From the NCBI RefSeq assembly GCF_012273015.1, contig NZ_CP050954.1, forward strand, positions 620,001 to 684,000: a stretch of DNA of 64,000 nt, in the 5' to 3' direction. A model generated the notes under the pieces. That model was not told the DNA's origin, made no database searches, and was given only the letters and a program-made list of their open reading frames with translations. This stretch comes from Hymenobacter sp. BT18. Its GTDB lineage: Bacteria > Bacteroidota > Bacteroidia > Cytophagales > Hymenobacteraceae. Each line of letters opens with the position of its first letter. Within the stretch, counting starts at the first letter, position 1. The position numbers and the translations under genes were made by a program. Positions 18,248-26,400 of this stretch are shown here, piece after piece.

Positions 18248-18832
18248 ATGGCTTCGATTCCCAAATTCCCCAAACGCCGTCAGCCTGTGTTATTAGCTGG
18301 CGCGGCTGCCACTATTGCTGCCGGAGTTGCCGTGTATGCCTACGCCCGCCGCAAGCTGCACCCGCCCCTGCCCACCGTGGCCCACGTAGACTTGCACCGT
18401 TACGCCGGCCTCTGGTACGAAATTGCACGCCTGCCCACTCGCTTCGAGAAAGGCTGCCAACACGTGACGGCCGAGTACAAGCTGCGCCCCGATGGCAAAG
18501 TCAACGTGCGCAATACCTGCCACAAAGAAGGGCTGAACGGGCCGGCGGAAACGGCTACGGCCGTGGCCCGCGCCGTAGATTCCAGCAATGCCCGCCTGAA
18601 GGTGCAGTTCTTCTGGCCCTTCGAGGGCGACTATTGGATACTGGCCCTCGACCACTCCGACTACCGCTATGCCCTGGTGGGAGAACCCAGCCGCAAAAAC
18701 CTGTGGCTGCTGAGCCGCACGCCCCACCTGGAGCGCAACCTGCGCGACCAGCTTGTCGCCCGCGCTAAAGAGTTGGGCTTCCCAGTAGAGAACCTGATTT
18801 ATACGCCCCAGCCCGTAGCCGGCAAACCCTAG
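18248..18832 (+). CDS. Lipocalin (Blc-like) with N-terminal membrane anchor
   Basis: 194 residues. A membrane helix (about residues 14-30, VLLAGAAATIAAGVAVYAYA) is followed by a lipocalin domain with the Blc signature (YAGLWYEIARLPTRFEKGC), a beta barrel, and the closing YALVGEPSRKNLWLLSR. Bacterial lipocalins bind lysophospholipid or fatty acids in envelope maintenance. Blc of enterobacteria is a lipoprotein; here an uncleaved helix seems to hold the barrel at the membrane. The next gene has its own promoter. Confidence 0.9.
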   Translation: MASIPKFPKRRQPVLLAGAAATIAAGVAVYAYARRKLHPPLPTVAHVDLHRYAGLWYEIARLPTRFEKGCQHVTAEYKLRPDGKVNVRNTCHKEGLNGPAETATAVARAVDSSNARLKVQFFWPFEGDYWILALDHSDYRYALVGEPSRKNLWLLSRTPHLERNLRDQLVARAKELGFPVENLIYTPQPVAGKP

Positions 18833-18904
18833 ATTTACCAATGGCCCACGCCGTAGCCAGGGGGCGAAGTCAGCCGGCGGCTGGCAAAAGCCAATCTTCT
18901 GCCC

Positions 18905-18912
18905 TACCTTCG
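18905..18912 (+). promoter_or_regulatory. -7 element abutting the bcp start codon
   Basis: TACCTTCG ends only 4 nt before the bcp ATG at 18917. If used, the transcript would begin at or very near the start codon, giving a leaderless mRNA. Confidence 0.5.
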
Positions 18913-18916
18913 TGGC

Positions 18917-19366
18917 ATGGCAGTACCCCAAGTTGGCGAGCGGGCTCCCGCCTTCGAAGCCAAAGATCAACACGGTGCCTTGCACCGCCTCCAGGACTAC
19001 GCGGGCCGCAAAGTGGCCCTCTACTTCTACCCCAAGGACGATACCAGCGGGTGCACGGCTCAGGCCTGCAACCTGCGCGACAACTACCCCGCTTTGCTGG
19101 CGGCCGGCATCCAGGTGCTGGGCGTGAGCATCGATTCGGAAAAGTCGCACCAGAAGTTTGCGGCCAAGTACGAGTTGCCTTTCCCGCTGCTGGTCGACGA
19201 GGATAAGCGCCTGGTAGAAGCCTATGGCGTGTGGCAGGAGAAATCCATGTATGGCCGCAAGTACATGGGCACCATGCGCTACACGTTTGTCATTGATGAA
19301 GAGGGCCGCATTGAAAAAGTATTGACGAAAGTCGACACCAAAAACCACACGGCTCAGCTCCTATAA
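18917..19366 (+). CDS. bcp: Thioredoxin-dependent thiol peroxidase (Bcp/PrxQ)
   Basis: 149-residue peroxiredoxin that reduces peroxides with thioredoxin. The motif PKDDTSGCTAQAC gives the peroxidatic Cys46 in the PxxxTxxC context and a resolving Cys51 five residues later, the PrxQ arrangement. SIDSEKSHQKFAAKYELPFPLL and the GRKYMGTMRYTFVID segment are typical. The start at 18917 gives the normal N-terminus (MAVPQVGERAPAFEA); upstream in-frame sequence does not look coding. It is followed by a terminator. Confidence 0.95.
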   Translation: MAVPQVGERAPAFEAKDQHGALHRLQDYAGRKVALYFYPKDDTSGCTAQACNLRDNYPALLAAGIQVLGVSIDSEKSHQKFAAKYELPFPLLVDEDKRLVEAYGVWQEKSMYGRKYMGTMRYTFVIDEEGRIEKVLTKVDTKNHTAQLL

Positions 19367-19373
19367 TCTGTTG

Positions 19374-19405
19374 AAAGCCCCGCCCGTTTGGTGGGGCTTT
19401 TTTTG
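19374..19405 (+). terminator. Terminator after bcp
   Basis: AAAGCCCC and GGGGCTTT pair around an 11-nt loop and are followed by TTTTT. Confidence 0.85.
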
Positions 19406-19431
19406 TGCGTGGCCCAGCCGGGCCAACTTCC

Positions 19432-19439
19432 TACCTTTG
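19432..19439 (+). promoter_or_regulatory. -7 element of transketolase N-half promoter
   Basis: TACCTTTG is an exact match to TAnnTTTG, 31 nt before the ATG at 19471; TTTTG at 19401-19405 could serve as the -33 element. Confidence 0.6.
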
Positions 19440-19470
19440 CTTTCCTAACCCCATTTCTCAACCCGACCCC

Positions 19471-20373
19471 ATGTCGCAGGATACGTCTTTCGCCGCTTCA
19501 TCCGCCACTTCCACCCCCTCGGCCAGCACTTCGGTAGCCGAGCTGAAACAGATTGCCGCCCAGGTGCGGCGCGACATCGTGCGCATGGTGCACGCCGTCA
19601 ACTCCGGCCACCCCGGCGGCTCCCTGGGCTGCACGGACCTGCTGGTGTCGCTCTTTTTCAAGGTGATGAAGCACACGCCCCAGCCGTTTGACATGGATGG
19701 CCGCAACCAAGATCTGTTTTTCCTGTCGAACGGGCACATTTCGCCGGTGTTCTACTCGGTGCTGGCTCGCTCGGGCTACTTCCCGGTAAGCGAGCTGGCC
19801 ACGTTCCGCAAGCTCAACTCCCGCCTCCAGGGCCACCCCGCCACCCATGAGCACCTGCCCGGCGTGCGCATCGCCTCGGGCTCTTTGGGCCAGGGCCTGA
19901 GCGTGGCCACCGGCGCGGCCCAGGCGAAGAAGCTGAATGGCGACGACCGGACGGTATTTGTGCTGATGGGTGACGGCGAGCTGGAAGAAGGCCAGGTGTG
20001 GGAAGCGGCCATGTACGCGCCCCACCACAAAGTCGATAACCTCATTGCCTTCGTAGACCGCAACGGCCAACAGATTGACGGCCCTACGGACAAGGTAATG
20101 CACCTCGGCGACCTGCGCGCCAAGTTCGAAAGCTTCGGCTGGCGCGTGCTCGAAACCGACGGCAACGACTTCGAGAAGCTGCTGCCTTCCATTGAAGAAG
20201 CGCAAAGCCTGCTCGGCCAGGGCCAGCCCGTGCTGGTGCTGATGGATACGCAGATGGGCTTTGGCGTCGACTTCATGATGGGTTCCCACAAGTGGCACGG
20301 CGTAGCGCCCAACAACGAGCAGCTGGAAATTGCCCTGCAGCAGCTGGCTGTAGAAAAGGCCGGGGACTACTAG
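19471..20373 (+). CDS. Transketolase, N-terminal subunit
   Basis: 300 residues forming the thiamine-diphosphate-binding half of a split transketolase (pentose phosphate pathway). NSGHPGGSLGCTDLL, NGHISPVFYSVLA, GSLGQGLSVATGAA and the ThDP/Mg motif GDGELEEGQVWEAA are clear. The ATG at 19471 follows the promoter; the first 20 residues are a Ser/Thr/Ala-rich extension before conserved sequence begins (ELKQIAAQVRRDIVRMV). The C-terminal half is encoded 2.3 kb downstream, after two unrelated genes. Confidence 0.93.
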   Translation: MSQDTSFAASSATSTPSASTSVAELKQIAAQVRRDIVRMVHAVNSGHPGGSLGCTDLLVSLFFKVMKHTPQPFDMDGRNQDLFFLSNGHISPVFYSVLARSGYFPVSELATFRKLNSRLQGHPATHEHLPGVRIASGSLGQGLSVATGAAQAKKLNGDDRTVFVLMGDGELEEGQVWEAAMYAPHHKVDNLIAFVDRNGQQIDGPTDKVMHLGDLRAKFESFGWRVLETDGNDFEKLLPSIEEAQSLLGQGQPVLVLMDTQMGFGVDFMMGSHKWHGVAPNNEQLEIALQQLAVEKAGDY

Positions 20374-20400
20374 TTTTTTGTAGACACTGCTTTCTGAGCG

Positions 20401-20430
20401 GCAGCAGAAGCCAAGCCGGGCTTCTGCTGC
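20401..20430 (+). terminator. Hairpin after transketolase N-half gene
   Basis: GCAGCAGAAGCC and GGCTTCTGCTGC pair perfectly (12 bp, 6-nt loop) between the N-half gene and the vWA gene. There is no strong T-tract, so it may attenuate rather than end transcription. Confidence 0.5.
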
Positions 20431-20462
20431 TTCCGCCACCGTTTGCCGCGCTTCGTAGCCCT

Positions 20463-21869
20463 ATGTCCCACCCCGTTCGCACCCTGTTCCTGCTGCTCAC
20501 TGGCTGGCTGTGGCTGGCCGGGCCGCTGCGTGCCCAGCAGGCGCCGCCTTCCACCCAGCCCCGCACCACCCGCATCCTGTTTGTGCTGGATGCCTCGGGC
20601 TCGATGCAGGCACCCTGGGAAGGGCAGCAGCGCTGGGACATTGCCAAGGATCTGCTCTCCAAGATGGTGGACTCCTTGAACGCCTACCCCAACCTGGAGC
20701 TGGCGTTGCGGGCCTACGGGCACCAGCACGACAACAAGGAAAACAACTGCGAAGACTCGCGCTTGGAAGTACCGTTTGCGCGCAAAAATGCGGGGGCCAT
20801 CAAGCAGCGGCTGCAGCAGCTGAAGCCCCAGGGCAACACGCCCATCACCTACTCTCTGCAGCAGTCGGCCGGTGACTTTCCGGCCGATAAGGCCGCCCGC
20901 AACGTGCTTATCCTGATTACCGACGGGCTAGAGTCGTGCAAGGGCGACCCGTGCGCTACGTCCCTGGCTTTGCAGCGCAAGCGCATCTTCCTCAAGCCTT
21001 TCGTAATTGGCATTGGGGCCGAGCGGGAGTTTGGCAAGCAGCTGGAGTGCCTGGGCACCTACTACAATGCCGCCGACGTGAAGACGTTCCGCACGATTCT
21101 CAACGACGTCATTGCCCAGACACTAGCCCGCACCACTGTGGCCGTGAACCTGACCGACGACCTGGGCCGGGGCGTGGAGTCGAACGTGAATATGACGTTC
21201 ATCAACAACGTGACGGAAACGCCGGAGTACAACTACATTCACTGGCGCGACCAGAAAGGCCAGCCCGATGTGCTGGACGTAGACCCGCTGCAGAGCTACG
21301 ACCTGGTGATTAACACTGTGCCGGCCGTGCGTCACCAGAACCTGGCCATCAAGCCCGGCAAGGCCAATGTGCTCAACTTCAAAGTTCCTCAGGGCACGCT
21401 GGTGCTGCAAGGTCCCCAGCTCACGCCCAACCCCTACGGGCGCGTGCAGGCCGTGGTGCGGCAGGCCGGCAACCCGGCCACGCTCATTTCCCGCTCCTTT
21501 GGCACCCGCCAGAAGCTGCTGGCCGGCAACTACGAGGTGGAGCTGCTCACGCTGCCCCGCCAGCTGCGCCGCGTCACCATCACCCAGGGCCGCGAAACGG
21601 TGGTTACCTACGACGCTCCCGGCACGCTGAACATCATCAGCGACCTGAAAGGCTACGGCAGCATCTACCGCCTGAACTCCGACGATACCCAAACCTGGCT
21701 TTACAACCTGCCCGAGGGCGCCAGCAGCAAAATCAACCTGCCCATGCAGCCGGGCACCTACCGCTTGGTGTTCCGCACCAGCACGGCCACCGGCAGCAAG
21801 TTCACCGACACGCGCTCCTTCACCATCAAATCCGGCCAAACCACGTCGGTTAGCATTTTCGGAAAATGA
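20463..21869 (+). CDS. Secreted von Willebrand factor A-domain protein
   Basis: 468 residues from the ATG at 20463, which starts a good signal peptide (MSHPVRTLFLLLTGWLWLAG ... LRAQ). The vWA domain begins with the MIDAS motif DASGSM (FVLDASGSMQAPWEG) and continues with TPITYSL and ITDGLESC, so metal-ion-dependent adhesion is intact. About 250 beta-rich residues follow. It overlaps the next gene by 4 bp (ATGA), so they are translationally coupled. It sits between the two transketolase halves; function unknown. Confidence 0.85.
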   Translation: MSHPVRTLFLLLTGWLWLAGPLRAQQAPPSTQPRTTRILFVLDASGSMQAPWEGQQRWDIAKDLLSKMVDSLNAYPNLELALRAYGHQHDNKENNCEDSRLEVPFARKNAGAIKQRLQQLKPQGNTPITYSLQQSAGDFPADKAARNVLILITDGLESCKGDPCATSLALQRKRIFLKPFVIGIGAEREFGKQLECLGTYYNAADVKTFRTILNDVIAQTLARTTVAVNLTDDLGRGVESNVNMTFINNVTETPEYNYIHWRDQKGQPDVLDVDPLQSYDLVINTVPAVRHQNLAIKPGKANVLNFKVPQGTLVLQGPQLTPNPYGRVQAVVRQAGNPATLISRSFGTRQKLLAGNYEVELLTLPRQLRRVTITQGRETVVTYDAPGTLNIISDLKGYGSIYRLNSDDTQTWLYNLPEGASSKINLPMQPGTYRLVFRTSTATGSKFTDTRSFTIKSGQTTSVSIFGK

Positions 21870-22633
21870 GCGTGCAGCTAAAGGAAATAGCGAACAGTAG
21901 CTCAACTGAATCTGAGGCAGCTGAAGTGGCCGCTCAACTTGCTACGGCTGGCCATGCTACGTTGCCGAACGTCTTCTCTCCCGAGGAAATAGCGGTCTTG
22001 CTTCGCCACATTGAAGCGGCCGAAGCGTCCTCTCCCAACTTCCGCCGCAGCCAGGATGTATTTGCCATCCGCAACCTGCTGGGCGAACTGCCCCAGCTAC
22101 AGGAGCTACTGTTGACGCCCCTGCTTCGGACGATGCTGGCTTACTTGTTTCCCGATCAGGTACCACACCTCGTTAAGGCCATTTACTTTGATAAACCGGC
22201 TGGCTCCAACTGGCTAGTGGCCTGGCATCAGGATGTGATGGTAGCCGTAGACCGACGGCTTGACTTACCTGGATTTGGCCCCTGGAGCACGAAAAGTGGC
22301 GAAACCACCGTGTTGCCACCGCGCGAAATCCTGGAAAGCATCATCACCCTGCGCCTGCACCTCAACGACTGTGACGCCACCAACGGCGCTCTGCGCGTGG
22401 TGCCCGGCTCCCACCGCCACGGCGTCATTCCCAACGACCAGCATCCTGCTTTTACGCCTCACGCCGTAACCTGCGACGTTCCCGCAGGTAGCGTTATGCT
22501 GATGCAGCCCCTTACGCTTCACGCGTCCAACCGCATCACCAGCTCCCGCCCCCGCCGGGTCATCCATCTGGCGTTCAGCGCCGCTGAACTGCCCGCAGGC
22601 TTGCAGTGGCGGGAAAAGCTGTCTTTATCCTGA
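21866..22633 (+). CDS. Phytanoyl-CoA dioxygenase-family protein
   Basis: 255-residue non-haem Fe(II)/2-oxoglutarate oxygenase of the PhyH group. The iron triad can be read as His and Asp in WHQD (about residues 117-120) and His in the late TLHASNRITSSRPRRVIHLAF segment, where the Arg that binds 2-oxoglutarate also lies. LRVVPGSHRHGV is the usual PhyH block. It is translated from an ATG overlapping the vWA stop codon. The substrate is unknown. Confidence 0.87.
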   Translation: MSVQLKEIANSSSTESEAAEVAAQLATAGHATLPNVFSPEEIAVLLRHIEAAEASSPNFRRSQDVFAIRNLLGELPQLQELLLTPLLRTMLAYLFPDQVPHLVKAIYFDKPAGSNWLVAWHQDVMVAVDRRLDLPGFGPWSTKSGETTVLPPREILESIITLRLHLNDCDATNGALRVVPGSHRHGVIPNDQHPAFTPHAVTCDVPAGSVMLMQPLTLHASNRITSSRPRRVIHLAFSAAELPAGLQWREKLSLS

Positions 22634-22668
22634 ACCCTGCGCAATGCGCGTCAACCATTACAAAATAA

Positions 22669-22691
22669 AGTCCCTAAGCCCCCAAGTCCCA
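22669..22691 (+). repeat. Short copy of the AAGTCCC/AAGCCCCC repeat family
   Basis: AAGTCCCTAAGCCCCCAAGT lies just upstream of the transketolase C-half start. It belongs to the same degenerate family as 38710-38814 and 15253-15287. Confidence 0.45.
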
Positions 22692-22696
22692 ACTCA

Positions 22697-23653
22697 ATGA
22701 AAGACTTCCCCTACACCGAATCGAAAGATACCCGCAGCGGCTTTGGCGCGGGCCTGCACGAGCTAGGCAAAACCAACCCCAATGTGGTAGCCCTCTGCGC
22801 CGACCTCATTGGCTCCCTGAAGATGGATGCCTTCGTGAAGGACTTTCCCGAGCGGTTTTTCCAGGTAGGCATCGCCGAGGCCAACATGATGGGCCTGGCT
22901 GCCGGCCTCACCATCGGGGGCAAAATTCCCTTCACCGGTACCTTCGCTAACTTCAGCACCGGCCGCGTGTACGACCAAATCCGCCAGAGCATTGCTTACT
23001 CGGGCAAGAACGTGAAGATCTGCGCTTCGCACGCGGGCCTTACGCTGGGTGAAGACGGCGCCACCCACCAGATTCTGGAGGACCTCGGGCTGATGAAGAT
23101 GCTGCCCCACATGACCGTCATCAACCCCTGCGACTATAACCAGACCAAGGCGGCCACGCTGGCCATTGCCGAGCACGAAGGCCCCGTGTACCTGCGCTTT
23201 GGCCGCCCCGTAGTGCCCAACTTCACCCCCGCCGACCAGACGTTTGAAATCGGCAAGGGCATTGTGCTGAACGAAGGTGCCGACGTGAGCATCTTCGCCA
23301 CGGGCCACCTGGTTTGGAAGGCCATCCTGGCTGGCAAGCTGCTGGCGGAGAAAGGCATCAACGCCGAAATCATCAACATCCACACCATCAAGCCCCTGGA
23401 TGCGCAGCTGGTGCTGGAATCGGCGCGCAAGACGCGCTGCGTGGTAACGGCCGAAGAGCACCAGATGAACGGCGGCCTCGGCGACTCCATTGCCCAACTG
23501 CTGGCCCGCGAGGAGCCCCTGCCCCTGGAAATGGTGGCTGTAAACGACTCCTTCGGTGAGTCCGGCACGCCCGACCAGCTGATGGAAAAGTACGAGCTCA
23601 ACGAAGCCGCCATCGTGCGCGCCGTAGAAAAAGTAATGGCCCGCCGGAAATAA
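22697..23653 (+). CDS. Transketolase, C-terminal subunit
   Basis: 318 residues, the pyrimidine-binding and C-terminal domains of split transketolase. RSGFGAGLHELGKTNPNVVALCADL, the catalytic-region FFQVGIAEANMMGLAAGL, HAGLTLGEDGATHQ, and the C-domain HTIKPLD are all present. It must pair with the protein encoded at 19471-20373 to form an active enzyme. It is followed by a very strong terminator. Confidence 0.93.
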   Translation: MKDFPYTESKDTRSGFGAGLHELGKTNPNVVALCADLIGSLKMDAFVKDFPERFFQVGIAEANMMGLAAGLTIGGKIPFTGTFANFSTGRVYDQIRQSIAYSGKNVKICASHAGLTLGEDGATHQILEDLGLMKMLPHMTVINPCDYNQTKAATLAIAEHEGPVYLRFGRPVVPNFTPADQTFEIGKGIVLNEGADVSIFATGHLVWKAILAGKLLAEKGINAEIINIHTIKPLDAQLVLESARKTRCVVTAEEHQMNGGLGDSIAQLLAREEPLPLEMVAVNDSFGESGTPDQLMEKYELNEAAIVRAVEKVMARRK

Positions 23654-23664
23654 GCTAGTACGGC

Positions 23665-23721
23665 TTCTTTAAAAAAGAGGATCCTGCTATTTTATATTGC
23701 AGGATCCTCTTTTTTAAAGAA
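23665..23721. terminator. Long perfect bidirectional terminator
   Basis: A 23-bp perfect stem (TTCTTTAAAAAAGAGGATCC core and its complement) around an 11-nt AT loop separates convergent genes. It is followed by a direct repeat of AAAGAATATTCCTTT (23716-23730 and 23732-23745). Confidence 0.85.
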
Positions 23722-23758
23722 TATTCCTTTTAAAGAATATTCCTTCCTTTCAGGAGTT

Positions 23759-24328
23759 TTATTTATTCGCCGATAATTTCCGAGCAACATTCATTGCTAT
23801 ATATAACACTCCAGGTCGAATCAATAAATATAATACTGCACTTATTAACGCAAATATCAAACCGATACCAACTGGAAGAACCCCACCAAAGGTATAGGTC
23901 ATTCCGATAATAAAGCCAAGAAGACACTCTGCCCGATAAAGTTGAAAGAACAGTGCTGCCGGGAAAAGCAGCAGAATCATGTTGCCTGCTAGATCTGTAT
24001 AGCCAAAGCTAAAAAAGACAGATAGCAGCACGCCGAATATTAGCGCACCAGCGAACCTGTAAAGTACATACTGTTGATAATCCGACGTTTCATAGGGCTC
24101 ATTTTGATGAGTAATCATTTTTTGAACACGGTATACCAGAAACCAGGTTAAACAAGGCAGTAATAGTCCGCCCCACCAATTTGAGATTCCCGGCAAGTCT
24201 TTATTGTTCAAAATATGATGGCTTGGTACTCCGCCATGAGAATAATCCCAAGCTAAGAGCGACCATATCGCAAATGTTACTATTGCTGTACTATATAAAC
24301 GAATCTTAAAGAACATCCTCTTGTCCAT
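23759..24328 (-). CDS. Polytopic membrane protein of unknown function
   Basis: 189 residues with about five or six membrane helices (residues 11-27, 50-66, 92-110, 115-130, 136-155 and 158-180). No enzyme or transporter motif is recognised. Its DNA is clearly richer in A and T than the neighbours and uses AT-ending codons, which suggests recent acquisition. It is flanked by the strong terminator at 23665 and a 468-bp non-coding stretch. Confidence 0.65.
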   Translation of the reverse strand: MDKRMFFKIRLYSTAIVTFAIWSLLAWDYSHGGVPSHHILNNKDLPGISNWWGGLLLPCLTWFLVYRVQKMITHQNEPYETSDYQQYVLYRFAGALIFGVLLSVFFSFGYTDLAGNMILLLFPAALFFQLYRAECLLGFIIGMTYTFGGVLPVGIGLIFALISAVLYLLIRPGVLYIAMNVARKLSANK

Positions 24329-24796
24329 GTAACCCGATTTTAGACTGCCTGATTAACCGATTTATACCCAAACGATAACAGCTGTATATACGAGGATACA
24401 GTCGTATACACGTTTCGTAAACCGCTCTTTAGTGCGCAATGTACTTGCATAAAGCAAACATACAGCAGCGTGCCCCACAAAGTAGTTAATCAGCAGAGAC
24501 CCACGAGTTGAGTGGGGCTACTGTACCCCAGCAAACGTCGAATAAATCCGTACTCGCTTTCAGAATGGTGGAAAATAATGCAGCCTGACCGGGCTGGCAG
24601 ATGCCTACCCGGTGAGCGGCCTGGGCGAACTATTCGTAAGCTACGCTCCCTGTTCGGCCCTACTAATCACGGTCCTTCAAACAAATAGATGAGCGAGCAA
24701 CCAGCCCAGACTTTTTGACTTTTTCCACCGTGTAGTAAAGGCCATTCCGCCCAAGGCTACCTTTGCCGACAAGCCTCTCTTGCGGCTTGCCCTCCG
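24329..24796. other. 468-bp intergenic region without a recognised gene
   Basis: Divergent promoter region between the membrane protein and the DUF481-like gene. It is AT-rich in its first third. No convincing open frame, RNA or repeat is seen apart from the promoter element at 24758. Confidence 0.5.
24758..24765 (+). promoter_or_regulatory. -7 element of DUF481-like gene promoter
   Basis: TACCTTTG, an exact TAnnTTTG match, 31 nt before the start codon at 24797; TTTTTGAC at 24712-24719 is a possible -33 region, although rather far. Confidence 0.6.
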
Positions 24797-25528
24797 ATGC
24801 GTTTTTACTTGTTTACTACTTTCCTGCTGCTACTTAGTGGTGCGGCCTCCCCCGCCCTAGCCCAACGGCCCGACACTACCATCATCCGCTACAGCGGGCA
24901 GCTGACGGGCCAGTACACCTCGGGGGGCGTGAACCGGGCGCTGTTTTCGACGGTGCACAATGTGACGCTGCTGCGCGGCATGCACTTCGGAGCGCCCGTG
25001 ATGGGTAGCTTCGCGTTCGGCAAGCAGGACCGGCGGCTCAAGGAGCGGGAATTTCTGCTCAACGCCACGCCCTACTATTGGAAAGGCCACTTCCGCTTCT
25101 ACGGCATCGGGGGCTACGAGCGCAGCAACCTGCGCGGCATCGACAACCGCACGCAGCTGGGTGCCGGGCCCGGCTGGGCGTTTTACCAGGATTCACTAGG
25201 GCGCGAGGTAGCCCTGAGCAACCTCATCATCCGGGAGGCCACGTATTTTAAGGACAACTCCAGCCGCATTGTCACGCGCAGCTCGGCCCGCCTGAAGGTG
25301 GCATACAACTACCATATCTTCAGCCTCACGGCCAACACGTTCTACCTGCCCAACCTGCAGAACTTCGACGACTACCGCTTTAGCCAGCTCACGACGCTGG
25401 CCCTGCGCTTCACTCCCCGCTTCGCCATCACGGGCACCTACAACTATACTTTTGAAAGCCGCGTGCTGGAAGGCAAACCCAACGATAATACCAACGTGAC
25501 CGTGGGCGTGGCCTACAGCACGAAATAG
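24797..25528 (+). CDS. DUF481-like outer membrane protein
   Basis: 243 residues with a signal peptide (MRFYLFTTFLLLLSGAASPALAQ) and alternating amphipathic strands ending in VTVGVAYSTK. It resembles DUF481 proteins, predicted beta barrels (GQLTGQYTSGGVNRALFST, ATPYYWKGHFRFYGIGGYERSNL). Function is not known for the family. It is monocistronic with its own promoter. Confidence 0.7.
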   Translation: MRFYLFTTFLLLLSGAASPALAQRPDTTIIRYSGQLTGQYTSGGVNRALFSTVHNVTLLRGMHFGAPVMGSFAFGKQDRRLKEREFLLNATPYYWKGHFRFYGIGGYERSNLRGIDNRTQLGAGPGWAFYQDSLGREVALSNLIIREATYFKDNSSRIVTRSSARLKVAYNYHIFSLTANTFYLPNLQNFDDYRFSQLTTLALRFTPRFAITGTYNYTFESRVLEGKPNDNTNVTVGVAYSTK

Positions 25529-25551
25529 ATTGAACAATAGAAGTAGTAATC

Positions 25552-25654
25552 GTCATGCAGAGGCCGGAGGCTGATGCATCTTGGGTGCTGATATATGGAT
25601 TACCTCCACAGCGTCAGCTTGCGAAATGCTTCGGCCTCCGGCCTCTGCCATGAC
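25552..25654. repeat. Inverted intergenic repeat, family B
   Basis: GTCATGCAGAGGCCGGAGGC (25552-25571) and its near-perfect inverse (25634-25654) enclose 62 nt. It lies between convergent genes and probably folds into a long hairpin in either transcript. Confidence 0.75.
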
Positions 25655-25673
25655 TACTCAGTTTATTCTATCC

Positions 25674-26324
25674 TTACTGTTTCGCCCCGCACTCGGCGCA
25701 GAACCGCTGTTCGGCTTTGACGGCGGCGCCACAGTCGCCGCAGAACTTGGCTTTGGTGACTGCTGCCGCGTTGGTGGTGCCGCACTCCGGGCAGAATTTC
25801 TGGCCAGGGGCTAGCTTGGCGCTGCACTTGGGGCACTGTACCAAGCTGGCGCGGCCAAGGAAATCCAGGTCTTTGGTGTAGTCCTGTTCCCGGGTTTTGG
25901 TATGAATCTGTTCCCGGGCCGCCTGCCGCTGTTGGGCGGTTAGCTCCTCCTGCTCGTCGGGGGCACAGTCTTCGCAGAGGCCGGCCGAGTGGTTCCAGCA
26001 CACATCGGGGCACACCCAGTGGCCGCAACGGGTACATTGCTTGAAGTAGGTTTTGCCTTCCTGCACGGCCGTTTCCAAGGCGTCGTCGTGGGCCTTGCCG
26101 CCGATGGCGCGCTGCACGTGGTAGGCTGCATTGCCGGCATCGGAGAAATGCCCCCCGAAGAGGCTGCCAGCTGCCCGCAACAGTTCACCGGCAATGCCCA
26201 CCTTGTTGGGCACAAACCGTGACATGTGACCATTGCGGCACTTGTCGCAGTAGAATTTAAACTGGAAGCCCTTATCGGTGCTGAGGTCGTCGTGGTTGGC
26301 CACGAACTGAATCATATTGCTCAT
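25674..26324 (-). CDS. Multi-zinc-ribbon protein
   Basis: 216 residues with several metal-binding Cys pairs: CDKCRNG near residue 28, CTRCGHWVCPDVCW and CEDC near 97-120, then two C-terminal zinc ribbons (CPKCSAKLAPGQKFCPECG and CGDCGAAVKAEQRFCAECG). The last two form the double zinc ribbon often seen at the ends of SPFH/virion-core-like or signalling proteins. The middle (residues 120-160) is charged and helical. A scaffold or nucleic acid binding role is plausible, but no function is assignable. Confidence 0.75.
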   Translation of the reverse strand: MSNMIQFVANHDDLSTDKGFQFKFYCDKCRNGHMSRFVPNKVGIAGELLRAAGSLFGGHFSDAGNAAYHVQRAIGGKAHDDALETAVQEGKTYFKQCTRCGHWVCPDVCWNHSAGLCEDCAPDEQEELTAQQRQAAREQIHTKTREQDYTKDLDFLGRASLVQCPKCSAKLAPGQKFCPECGTTNAAAVTKAKFCGDCGAAVKAEQRFCAECGAKQ

Positions 26325-26400
26325 AGCAGTGGGTAGAAGTAGTCGGCGGGCTTAAAAGTAGCAGTTCTCAATAGTTATTTCTATTTCGTTCCTAGGCACA

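Noticed and set aside
20292..20462. A longer N-terminus of the vWA protein
   Set aside because: It would overlap the end of the transketolase N-half gene and place the signal peptide in the interior.
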